Shown: piece by piece, positions 1 through 8,651 of the stretch
Layout of the letters: each line of letters begins with the position of its first letter
Position numbering within the stretch: the stretch's first letter is position 1
NCBI GenBank assembly: GCA_036521995.1
Contig: DATDGR010000287.1
Location: forward strand, 1-9,136
DNA: 9,136 bases
From: Gp13-AA77 sp036521995
GTDB taxonomy: Bacteria > Acidobacteriota > Terriglobia > UBA7540
Direction: 5' to 3'
Notes under the pieces: model-generated
What the model saw: the letters and a program-made list of their open reading frames with translations, nothing else
The model's database searches: none
Told to the model about the DNA's origin: nothing
Translations under genes and position numbers: made by a program

Positions 1-1544
1 ACCGGGTCGAGATGGAGCTGCTGGGCAGTGATCTTCTGCAGGCCGCCGAAGAGCGCGTTGGACGCCGTGTCTGAGCCGGACAGAAATACGCCGAGCCACC
101 CGAGCAGCGCGGCGAAGAACGGGTAGAGCGCGCCGGCCCGGGTGAAGGCGAGTCCAATGATGGCGTCGGTTCCCGAGTATCGGGTGAGGAAGCCGAGACC
201 AAGAACCTGCAGGATGGTGAGCGCTGGAATTTTCATGCGGCGCGCCGTACGGCTTGCCGCCTGCCACCACTGCGCCGGAGATAATCGGAGCCAGAGACCG
301 CTGAGCAAAGCCGCGACGAATACTCCGGTGCCGGCGGCGGAGAGCCAGTTCACCACGAAGATCGCGCTCTCAGGCCTGCCATCGGGCGGCGCAACCGGCG
401 GCACCCGATGCACCAGATTGTGGAGGTAAGGCATGCGCAGGTTGAAAACCGTGACACCTTTGATGAGATTGTTCAGCCGGGTCTTGTACGGCGGGATTCC
501 CCACAGGCCGACGCAGACGATGAGGATGATCCAAGGCATCCAGGCGTGCAGCGTCTGCCGCCTGGTATACGGATGAGTCCGGTTCAGCACCTTGGCCTCG
601 GCAAGACCATCCTCGAGCCAGCCGCTCGTTCTACCGGGCCCGCCCGTTGGAGTTTCGCGCTCCCGCTTCAGCAGAAAGGGATTCCTCGGGTGCCAGAAAC
701 GGAGGAAAACCACAACCGCCAGAACGGAACTGATACCGGCGATGACATCCGTCAAGGGGAAGCCCGAGGCGGAGTTCGACACCAGGAATTGCATCACGGC
801 AAAAACCCCACCCGCCACCAGCGCCGCCGGCCAGACTTCCCAAACGTCCTTCCAGGAGCCGTCCTCCATGAAGACAAAAACGGCCACCAGCCAGAACGGA
901 ATGATGACGGAAATGAAGGGGAGCTGCCGACCCACCATCTTGCTGAGCACTTCAGCGGGCAGGCCGGTGACAAGGCCAAGGGTAAGAATGGGCGTGCCGA
1001 TGGCGCCGAAAGCCACCGGCGCGGTGTTGGCAATGAGGTTGAGCACGGCGGATTCAAACGGTCTGAAACCGAGCCCGACCATAATGGCGCCGGCGATCGC
1101 TACCGGCGTGCCAAACCCGCACGTGCCTTCGATGATGGCGCCGAAGGAAAAGGCGATGATCAGGACTTGCAGCCGGCGGTCCGAGGAGATGCGGGTGACG
1201 CTCTCCTTCACGACCTCGAACTTCCCCGTGATCAACGTCATGGTGTAAAGGAACACGGCCGCCACCACGATCCAGATGATGCCGAGCAATCCGGCCAGCA
1301 TGCCGTACACGAGAGCGGAGAGCGCGGCCGCCGGAGGCATGCGCAGGACGCCCACCGCGATCGAGGCCGCGGTCACCCAGGCGATCAGAGCGGCTAGCGG
1401 CGCGCTGATGCCGAGGTACAGCCGTCCGGACCCGTCGCGGCGTGGGTGGATGGCAAGGAAATAGAGAAACACCACGATGGGCAGTGCGGCCAGGAGAGTG
1501 GAGAGGAGCGCGTTCCCCAGCGGGTCGTAGTTCTGGTAGAACAT
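1..1544 (-). CDS. lctP: L-lactate permease (LctP/LldP/GlcA family), C-terminus cut off by window edge
   Basis: Secondary transporter of the inner membrane, expected to import L-lactate, D-lactate or glycolate with protons. The minus strand stays open from the ATG at 1544-1542 to base 3, giving 514 residues without a stop. The start MFYQNYDPLGNALLSTLLAA matches the family N-terminus (E. coli LldP begins MNLWQQNYDPAGN), which fixes the start although no good Shine-Dalgarno is visible. Family signatures follow in order: IEGTCGFGTPVAI (about residues 138-150), NTAPVAFGAIGTPIL (173-187), MVGRQLPF, a region with MPYLHNLVHRVPP, TRYSGTD, and GWLGVFLSGSDTASNALFG close to the edge. Most of the protein is hydrophobic, as expected for a 12-14 helix permease. 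E. coli LldP has 551 residues, so a few tens of residues are missing, by window truncation and not by decay. It lies 51 bases after the glucosidase on the same strand and is probably co-transcribed with it. The exact substrate cannot be read from the sequence. Confidence 0.95.
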   Translation of the reverse strand, partial: MFYQNYDPLGNALLSTLLAALPIVVFLYFLAIHPRRDGSGRLYLGISAPLAALIAWVTAASIAVGVLRMPPAAALSALVYGMLAGLLGIIWIVVAAVFLYTMTLITGKFEVVKESVTRISSDRRLQVLIIAFSFGAIIEGTCGFGTPVAIAGAIMVGLGFRPFESAVLNLIANTAPVAFGAIGTPILTLGLVTGLPAEVLSKMVGRQLPFISVIIPFWLVAVFVFMEDGSWKDVWEVWPAALVAGGVFAVMQFLVSNSASGFPLTDVIAGISSVLAVVVFLRFWHPRNPFLLKRERETPTGGPGRTSGWLEDGLAEAKVLNRTHPYTRRQTLHAWMPWIILIVCVGLWGIPPYKTRLNNLIKGVTVFNLRMPYLHNLVHRVPPVAPPDGRPESAIFVVNWLSAAGTGVFVAALLSGLWLRLSPAQWWQAASRTARRMKIPALTILQVLGLGFLTRYSGTDAIIGLAFTRAGALYPFFAALLGWLGVFLSGSDTASNALFGGLQKITAQQLHLDP

Positions 1545-1595
1545 GGCCGCGCGGTCTTCAAGCTTGATCAAGAATCGGATTGACGAGTGCCGTCC

Positions 1596-4169
1596 CTACT
1601 TGGCGCTAAAATCCGCCTGGAGCGGCACGTTGGCTGACGAGTCGCCCACAAAGACCTTGAAGGTCCCAGGGTCAACCTTCCAGTCCTTGGACTTCACGTC
1701 CCAGTAGGCTAGCGAGCGCCGGTTCAGCGTGATGGTGACGTGCTGGGTTCCGCCGGTGTCAAGAACGACGCGTTCGAAATCCTTCAGCTCCTTTACGGGC
1801 CGGGGCACGGAGGCTGAAGGATCGCCGATATAGACCTGGCAGACCTCGGCGCCGGCCACTTTGCCAGTATTGCGCACGTCAAAGCTGACGGTGACGGGTC
1901 CATCGGCCGAGGCCTGAGCGGGGTTGACCCTCAGATGGCTGAAATCGAAGGTGCTGTAGGAGAGACCGAAGCCGAACGGAAACAGCGGCTTGGTATCACC
2001 ACGGTCGTAGGCGCGATAGCCTACAAAGATCCCTTCCTTGTAGGGGTCGTCTTTGCTGCCCGGCACCTCATAATAGTAATTGTAAGATGGATTGTCTTCG
2101 AGGCGCCGCTCCCAGCTTATGGGCAGCTTGCCGGAGGGATTGACTTCGCCGAGCAGCACCTGGGCCAGAGCGTGTCCGGCTTCAGACCCGCCGTACCAAG
2201 CCTGCAAAACTGCGGGCGCGTCATTGAGCCATTGGCTGGTGTCCACGCTGCCGCCGGCGGTGATCACCACCGTGGTGTTGTGATTGGCGGCCAGCACGGC
2301 CTTGATCAGATCATCCTGGCCGGACGGCAGACTATAGGTGCGGTCATGGGCTTCGCCCTCCGTCCGCGGATCGAACCCGACGGCGAGCACCACGGCGTCC
2401 GCCTGGGCCGCGATCTTCGTCGCTTCGGGGTCCACCATGTCCGAAGGAGTGATCACGCCCAGGCCGCACGTGATCTTGTCAGTTTGCGGGAAGTATTCAA
2501 AGCGCACCGCCACGGCTTTGCCCGCAGGCAGATCAACGTCCCTGCTTTGAGGCACCTGGCCTTCGTGCGGCTCTTGCTCGAACACGAGCTTGTCATCGAC
2601 GAAGAGCTTGTAAGCGTCCCGGCCGACACCAGCGGCAATAAAACGTTGAGAACCCGACGTCTTGGGAATGTAGTAGGCCGTCCAGCGATAAGCCTTCTTG
2701 TGACGCGAGGGCTCCGCCCACTGATCGCCGCCCCAGGAGTTGATGTTGGGCACCGTGCGCGTCTGGGTAGGCCCGCCGGAGATGCTGCCGCCGCCAAACT
2801 CTTCCTGTTTCAAACCAGGGTGCTGCCCCTCCGGATCGGTGAAGAACTTGGCGCCGCCTCCACCGAAAAAAGCGGAGACCCCGCTGTCCCCGAAGACGTC
2901 CTTCAGGTCTTTCAGGCCGCGGTTCCACAAAACCTTGGTGTTCGTGCCCAGCGCGTCACTCAGTCCGGTCATGAAGCTCACGGGCTCGAACGAATCGATC
3001 TCGGCGCTGCCACCGGCCGAAGGCACCGCGGGGAAAGCGTCTGGACCGATGATGGCGATCGAACGAATCTTGTGCGGGTCGAGCGGCAACAGGTGATCCT
3101 CATTCTTCAGCAGGACGAGGCTTTCCTCCGCCGACTGCAGCGCAACTTGGCGTGACTCCTGGCTGTAAAGCGGTACGCCAAGGTCCAACTGGTCGCGTCC
3201 CAGGAAGTTGAACTCTAGGGCCGTGCGCAGGATTCGCCGCACCTTTTCATCGATGGTCGCCTCGGAAACTGTGCCGGCCTGGATGGCGGGAAGCAGATTT
3301 TTCTGGTTCATGAAGCGGCCCGAGGGCATCTCAAGATCAAGCCCGTTGTTCGCCGCCGCGACGGCGTCATAAGTGGCTCCCCAGTCCGACATCAGAATGC
3401 CCTTGAAGCCCCACTCGTTTCTAAGCACGTCGATGTTCAGAAACTTGTTCTGGGTGGCGTGGTCGCCGTTCAGGAGGTTATACGAGTCCATGACCGCGCC
3501 CACGCGCGCTTCCTTGACGCCGGCTTCGAAGGCGGGCAGATAAATCTCGCGCAGGGTGCGCTCGTCCACCACGGAATTGATGCGGTGGCGGTCGAACTCC
3601 GAGTTGTTAGCGGCGTAGTGTTTGATGGTGGCAATTACACCCTGGCTCTGCACCCCTTCGATATAGTGGACAGCGATGCGTGAGGCGAGATAAGGGTCCT
3701 CGCCAAAGTATTCGAAATTGCGGCCGTTCATCGGGGCCCGGTAAATGTTGACGCCCGGGCCCAGTAGAAAGTTCACGCCACGGGCCCGAGCGTCCTGGCC
3801 CAGGGCCACGCCCACACGGCGGGCGAGCTCTGTGTCCCACGAGGCCGCCAGTCCGATGCCGGCGGCGTAACCCGTGGTGGTGCCCCAAGTGCGCACGCCC
3901 ATGGGCCCGTCCGACATCTTGAGGCGTGGAAAGCCGATCTCCGGCATAGCCTGGATGAACATGCCTTCCACGCCGCCGATAAGGTCGATCTTCTGCTCGA
4001 GGGTCAGTTTGGCCAGCATGGCGTCCACGCGCTGGTCGGTGGCCGTTGAATCCTGACTCTGCTGCGCGTCTATCGTGATGGTCAGGATCGCGACGGCGCT
4101 GAGGCCAATCAGCAGAGTGGCGAGAGAAACGCGGAAGCGAATCGTGAGTTGGCGAACGAAGGTCTCCAT
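1596..4169 (-). CDS. secreted GH3 beta-glucosidase with inserted PA14 domain
   Basis: Glycoside hydrolase family 3 enzyme of 857 residues, expected to release terminal beta-linked glucose (or a related sugar) from oligosaccharides or glycosides outside the cytoplasm. A signal peptide is visible: basic start, hydrophobic stretch at about 14-33, likely cut after the Ala in TIDAQQ (residue 35). The N-terminal barrel runs from about 45 to 320 and carries GPGVNIYRAPMNGRNFEYFGED, the substrate-binding KHY at 183-185, and MSDWGA with the predicted nucleophile Asp262. The C-terminal alpha/beta domain (about 345-735) is split by a PA14 domain at about 440-577. After it comes TEGEAHDR at 603-610, where Glu604 or Glu606 should be the acid/base. 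A fibronectin-III-like domain closes the protein (about 755-850; ELKDFERV). This layout matches yeast KmBglI and Streptomyces DesR, where PA14 shapes the active-site pocket. The start has a strong ribosome site. True substrate is unknown. Confidence 0.95.
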   Translation of the reverse strand: METFVRQLTIRFRVSLATLLIGLSAVAILTITIDAQQSQDSTATDQRVDAMLAKLTLEQKIDLIGGVEGMFIQAMPEIGFPRLKMSDGPMGVRTWGTTTGYAAGIGLAASWDTELARRVGVALGQDARARGVNFLLGPGVNIYRAPMNGRNFEYFGEDPYLASRIAVHYIEGVQSQGVIATIKHYAANNSEFDRHRINSVVDERTLREIYLPAFEAGVKEARVGAVMDSYNLLNGDHATQNKFLNIDVLRNEWGFKGILMSDWGATYDAVAAANNGLDLEMPSGRFMNQKNLLPAIQAGTVSEATIDEKVRRILRTALEFNFLGRDQLDLGVPLYSQESRQVALQSAEESLVLLKNEDHLLPLDPHKIRSIAIIGPDAFPAVPSAGGSAEIDSFEPVSFMTGLSDALGTNTKVLWNRGLKDLKDVFGDSGVSAFFGGGGAKFFTDPEGQHPGLKQEEFGGGSISGGPTQTRTVPNINSWGGDQWAEPSRHKKAYRWTAYYIPKTSGSQRFIAAGVGRDAYKLFVDDKLVFEQEPHEGQVPQSRDVDLPAGKAVAVRFEYFPQTDKITCGLGVITPSDMVDPEATKIAAQADAVVLAVGFDPRTEGEAHDRTYSLPSGQDDLIKAVLAANHNTTVVITAGGSVDTSQWLNDAPAVLQAWYGGSEAGHALAQVLLGEVNPSGKLPISWERRLEDNPSYNYYYEVPGSKDDPYKEGIFVGYRAYDRGDTKPLFPFGFGLSYSTFDFSHLRVNPAQASADGPVTVSFDVRNTGKVAGAEVCQVYIGDPSASVPRPVKELKDFERVVLDTGGTQHVTITLNRRSLAYWDVKSKDWKVDPGTFKVFVGDSSANVPLQADFSAK

Positions 4170-4174
4170 GGCTG

Positions 4175-4180
4175 CTCCTT
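4175..4180 (-). promoter_or_regulatory. ribosome binding site of the GH3 gene
   Basis: On the minus strand AAGGAG lies five bases before the ATG at 4169-4167. This is the best Shine-Dalgarno in the window and supports the chosen start. Confidence 0.8.
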
Positions 4181-4191
4181 GGCAGCGGGCA

Positions 4192-4197
4192 AGTATA
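4192..4197 (-). promoter_or_regulatory. candidate -10 element for the GH3 gene
   Basis: TATACT on the minus strand differs from TATAAT at one base and would place transcription start roughly 15-20 bases before the ATG, leaving the ribosome site in a short leader. No recognisable -35 is found at 16-18 bases, so this may be chance. If real, the glucosidase and permease could be expressed apart from the upstream propeller gene. Confidence 0.25.
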
Positions 4198-4276
4198 CAG
4201 CGACCGCATTTGGGCCGCCAGAAAGAACCTGCGAAATCTCAGCTCTTCGAGACACAACAGCCGCCTGGGTCAAACC

Positions 4277-5497
4277 TCAGTGGGGGCCGGATTCTGGGAG
4301 GTCTTGCGGGACGATAGGCCATGATACGCCAGGTCGTGATACCCCGCTGACGGGCACGCGGATAAAGCGGGGGATGTAGTCGTTCGCGCACACGAGATCC
4401 TTGGAGTTATTGGCGTTCACGTTGTAGGAGACGAGTATTCCGGTGCTGTCCGTAAATTCGATGTGGGCTTTGGGATTGTAGGTGAACAGGGTGCCTACGG
4501 AGCAGCCTGCGACGCCGGCCTCAGGGGTGGTGTAGACGACCGTCCGATTGCTCCACGGACCCTGCGGCAAGCAGGAGTAGTAGGTCGTAACGTACTCCCA
4601 CAGCGGGTAGGGCGGGTCCTGCGGATCCATGCCCACCATCAGGTAGAACGGGCCCGTGCTGGCCGTCAGCTTGTCGACGCTGTATTCGCCCGTGATGGCG
4701 GGCACGCCGGCGAGCGGCGTCGCGTTCGATTGTCCGGAGACCCAGCCACGGCCGTTCCAGTATTGCCAGTGGCTCGGCTGTGTCAGATTGTTAAGCGAGT
4801 TGGTTCGGGCGACGTAAGGGAGCTTGTCAGCCGTGCCCGGGTCTTTGAGACCATAGATGTAGTAGTAGCTTCCGTCTTGAAGAATCTTGGCGCCCCATTC
4901 AATCGAAAGGTCAGGAAGCGCGACCGGCTGGATGGAGTCGATGGACATGCTCGGATAAGACAACGTGGCCACTGAGTTTCCCAGAAACTCGAAGACGCCG
5001 GTCCATTCCAGCAGCATGACCTTGATCTTGTAGACGCCGGGAGAAGGCTGGTAGAGGATCTCGCCGCCCAGCCAAAACCAATCCGCTTTATTGCTAGGCG
5101 CGAAATAGGAAGTGGTCTTCGGCGGGTAGCCGACGGTGGTCCAGGTACCGGTGATCGGGTCCTGGATCGTCAGTGAGTTGTGGGCCTGAAAGAGTGAACC
5201 TGACCGTAGGCGGGTTTGAGGATTCACGGTCCCGATATATGAATCTGACCAGAGCCAGAGATCATTCCCGTCAGGAAGGGCCACCGAGTAGGACCCGTCC
5301 GCGCCCGTCCAGCCCGGACCATTCTGCATCACCAGGGAATCGAAAGTCGAGTCGATAGTCCCCGGGCCGGGGGCTGGCGGCAGCGTGCATTGGGCACCCA
5401 GAAGAGGGCAGAAACCGAGGGATAGAGCCAAGGGTAGAACCGCGGCGAGGATGCATCGACACAGCCCTCCGAGGGTTCGTTTCACGGTAGTTTTCAT
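4277..5497 (-). CDS. secreted predicted beta-propeller protein, DUF5005/DUF4185-like
   Basis: A 406-residue exported protein of unproven function. The N-terminus is a signal peptide: basic start MKTTVKR, hydrophobic core at about 15-33, probable cut after Ala35 in LLGAQC. The Cys at 37 is not in a good lipobox, so it is probably not a lipoprotein. The mature part has spaced blade-like segments: DGSYSVALPDGNDLWLWSDS (68-87), WGAKILQDGSYYYIYG (201-216), a third around GEYSVDKL to FYLMVGM (270-290), and HIEFTDSTGILVSYNVN (345-361) followed by IPRFIRVPV. The DGxYSVxLPDGxxLWLxxDS pattern and the late LVSYNVN motif recall DUF5005/DUF4185 families, predicted five-bladed propellers related in fold to GH43/GH32-type enzymes. 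Family naming is from memory. The start is preceded by AAAGGA. It lies 107 bases before the GH3 gene on the same strand, which suggests work on the same extracellular glycan, by cleavage or binding. No catalytic residue can be assigned with confidence. Confidence 0.8.
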   Translation of the reverse strand: MKTTVKRTLGGLCRCILAAVLPLALSLGFCPLLGAQCTLPPAPGPGTIDSTFDSLVMQNGPGWTGADGSYSVALPDGNDLWLWSDSYIGTVNPQTRLRSGSLFQAHNSLTIQDPITGTWTTVGYPPKTTSYFAPSNKADWFWLGGEILYQPSPGVYKIKVMLLEWTGVFEFLGNSVATLSYPSMSIDSIQPVALPDLSIEWGAKILQDGSYYYIYGLKDPGTADKLPYVARTNSLNNLTQPSHWQYWNGRGWVSGQSNATPLAGVPAITGEYSVDKLTASTGPFYLMVGMDPQDPPYPLWEYVTTYYSCLPQGPWSNRTVVYTTPEAGVAGCSVGTLFTYNPKAHIEFTDSTGILVSYNVNANNSKDLVCANDYIPRFIRVPVSGVSRPGVSWPIVPQDLPESGPH

Positions 5498-5500
5498 ATT

Positions 5501-5506
5501 TCCTTT
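5501..5506 (-). promoter_or_regulatory. ribosome binding site of the propeller gene
   Basis: On the minus strand AAAGGA lies three bases before the ATG at 5497-5495. Spacing is slightly tight but acceptable. It supports this start, which also gives a clean signal peptide. Confidence 0.6.
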
Positions 5507-5520
5507 GGAATCACGGGGAT

Positions 5521-5550
5521 ATTCTAAAGTCTTAGCAAATGCCTTGTTTT
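5521..5550 (-). promoter_or_regulatory. weak candidate promoter for the propeller gene
   Basis: On the minus strand TAGAAT (5526-5521) resembles a -10 box, with AAAACA (5550-5545) 18 bases upstream as a poor -35. The surrounding 60 bases are AT-rich compared with the flanking genes, as promoter regions often are. The match is not strong enough to be sure. Confidence 0.25.
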
Positions 5551-5794
5551 CTATAATTTAAGATTTGGACGGCGGTTGGTGGGCCGGTGTCCGTCCGGCT
5601 CATTGACCGGAGGACCCAAAGCCTCACACTTATCTCGAAAAAGCGGCCATCTTTCTCGGTAACACATTGAAACTGAACAAGATACCTCATCGGCTTCACG
5701 TCGTCCCTTTTGGCTGTATTTAGCTTATTCCAAGTGACTCAAGCTCGGTGCCTTCGGTTGGCTTTGCCCCCCCAAAATGAACCCGACACCGCGC

Positions 5795-7945
<2,151 letters not shown>

Positions 7946-8029
7946 GACGCCAAGCCCGTAAACAGCCGCCAGTTTTTTCGAAAGAACCTCTGAAGCCGGC
8001 GTGGCACGCGTCCAGAAGCTCCTGGGTTC

Positions 8030-8059
8030 ATTGTAGGACACCTGATAAGCAGTGATCAA
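8030..8059 (-). promoter_or_regulatory. candidate sigma-70-type promoter for rel
   Basis: On the minus strand TTGATC (8059-8054) and TACAAT (8035-8030) are 18 bases apart, matching four and five of six consensus bases. Transcription would begin near 8023 and leave a leader of roughly 75-80 bases before the ATG at 7945. This fits the choice of that ATG over the upstream TTG, which would be the -35 box itself. Sequence match only. Confidence 0.35.
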
Positions 8060-8280
8060 GAAACCAGAGCGGCGAGTGCCAGATTGTTGCTGAGCCTAAA
8101 CCCATTTTGGAGCGGCTGATCTGGCGGTGAACAGAAACGAGGTCTTAGATTCGCAGTGTGTTGAAGAACGGCTCCGACGATGTCATTTTGACCCCGTTCG
8201 CGCTTCCTAGCGCAGGGACTCAAGGTAAATTGAGAGTGGACCCAAAAAATCAGGCTCTTCCGGGTTTTCAGTGGGAAACC

Positions 8281-8295
8281 GACGCAACCTGCGTC
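8281..8295. repeat. perfect short inverted repeat, GACGCA-N3-TGCGTC
   Basis: Six-base arms match perfectly around ACC. On the plus strand it abuts TTGACA (8296-8301), a perfect -35 hexamer, but no -10 follows at 16-18 bases. It could be an operator half-site pair, a small hairpin or chance. No T-run follows, so a terminator is unlikely. Confidence 0.4.
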
Positions 8296-8477
8296 TTGAC
8301 AACTGTTAAACGACGAACGGCCGCACACGTGGGATTTGTCTCCCTCTCCTTCCAGTTCCCTGTAGGCTGCTGATTCCAAGCCGATTGCTTCGTCATCTCG
8401 CGCTCCGCACTGAGCCGGTTTGTTCCATCTCCGACCGCTTTGGAGCGTCGCACTGTCCCTGGAACGATCTGATTACA

Positions 8478-8493
8478 ATTGATTTATATCAAT
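8478..8493. promoter_or_regulatory. FNR/CRP-family binding site (perfect TTGAT-N4-ATCAA)
   Basis: Bases 8479-8492 read TTGATTTATATCAA, an exact match to the FNR/ANR consensus, and one more pair (A and T) extends each arm to six bases. Such sites bind oxygen- or NO-sensing Crp/Fnr regulators as dimers. The centre is at 8485.5, about 540 bases before the rel start and about 460 before its candidate promoter, too far for ordinary class I or II activation. No -10 box lies about 40 bases away on either side and no intact gene is next to it, so the target is unclear. It may serve a small RNA, be a relic of a lost gene, or be chance in AT-rich DNA. Confidence 0.5.
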
Positions 8494-8517
8494 CTGCGCT
8501 TGCGGGCTCCGAACTGA

Positions 8518-8534
8518 TCTCCTTCCGGCTTTGG
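8518..8534 (+). repeat. partial third copy of the repeat
   Basis: The stretch TCTCCTTCCGGCTTTGG shares its last 12 bases (TTCCGGCTTTGG, 8523-8534) exactly with copy 2, and ATCTCC against ATCACA just before differs at two bases. The shared core starts 45 bases before that of copy 1. The 5' half (TTGATTCTAA) is absent here. Confidence 0.55.
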
Positions 8535-8551
8535 ATGTAGCCTCGCTTTTG

Positions 8552-8580
8552 TTGATTCTAAATGACATTCTGGCTTTGGC
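8552..8580 (+). repeat. direct repeat copy 1 (29 bases)
   Basis: Begins TTGATTCTAAATGACATTC and ends GGCTTTGGC. It matches copy 2 at 27 of 29 positions (differences at positions 13 and 20 of the unit), starting exactly 55 bases before it. The sequence after it, CTAGCCCCCT, is followed by the 26-base AT-rich spacer. Function unknown. Confidence 0.8.
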
Positions 8581-8606
8581 CTAGCCCCCTGATTCTTATT
8601 ATATTA

Positions 8607-8635
8607 TTGATTCTAAATCACATTCCGGCTTTGGC
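8607..8635 (+). repeat. direct repeat copy 2 (29 bases) with nested palindrome
   Basis: Same unit as copy 1 with a C for G and a C for T. Bases 8608-8620 form a perfect inverted repeat, TGATT-CTA-AATCA, which is one base short of perfect in copy 1. It is followed by ATATAGGGGGG, whose AGGGGG mirrors the CCCCCT after copy 1. The arrangement resembles repeated regulator sites or a small interspersed element. Confidence 0.8.
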
Positions 8636-8651
8636 ATATAGGGGGGTGAGG

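Larger units (their letters stand above)
5498..5794. other. intergenic region between rel and the propeller gene
   Basis: About 300 bases with no convincing gene. It should hold the end of the rel transcript and the promoter of the propeller gene. A short hairpin is possible at 5583-5599 (GCCGG and CCGGC around a seven-base loop), but no T-run follows on either strand, so it is not a good rho-independent terminator. A TATAAT occurs on the plus strand at 5552-5557 with no gene after it. A 52-codon minus-strand frame (5690-5532) starts with ATG but has no ribosome site at proper distance and no recognisable motif. Confidence 0.6.
8060..8651. other. region without an intact gene upstream of rel
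   Basis: Six hundred bases upstream of rel hold no frame with recognisable protein features. The longest, a 107-codon minus-strand frame (8379-8056) overlapping the rel promoter, is Arg/Ser/Cys-rich without motifs or a ribosome site. The stretch contains a short perfect palindrome, an FNR-type box and a repeat cluster, each listed separately. From about 8460 onward the base composition is visibly more AT-rich than in the genes. The block around 8250-8280 (GGCTCTTCCGGGTTTTC) loosely recalls the ends of ISL3-type insertion sequences, but I see no partner end. The region looks like an accessory or decayed zone. Confidence 0.5.

Noticed and set aside
408..1397. 329-codon plus-strand frame
   Set aside because: It lies fully antisense to the well-matched LctP permease, is rich in His, Arg, Gly and Asp without motifs, and is explained by the GC bias of the real gene.
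1545..1598. In-frame TAG between the glucosidase and the permease as a readthrough fusion
   Set aside because: The two genes share a frame and the 17 codons between are open, but that is likely by chance; the permease start matches its family and both proteins are complete at this junction.
1935..3155. 406-codon plus-strand frame
   Set aside because: Antisense shadow of the GH3 gene, with no family motif and no ribosome site.
5583..5599. Hairpin GCCGG-N7-CCGGC as terminator of rel
   Set aside because: The stem is only five pairs, no T-run follows on the minus strand, and it lies about 200 bases past the rel stop.
5532..5690. 52-codon minus-strand frame in the rel/propeller gap
   Set aside because: It has an ATG but no Shine-Dalgarno at useful distance and no recognisable motif, and it overlaps the likely promoter of the propeller gene.
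8250..8280. End of an ISL3-type insertion sequence
   Set aside because: GGCTCTTCCGGGTTTTC recalls such ends only from memory. No matching inverted end, target duplication or transposase is visible.
8056..8379. 107-codon minus-strand frame upstream of rel
   Set aside because: It overlaps the candidate rel promoter, has no ribosome site and no motif, and its composition is random-like.
8623..8646. Sigma-54 promoter around TTTGGCATATAG
   Set aside because: TGGCA is present but the required GC element at the fixed distance is missing.
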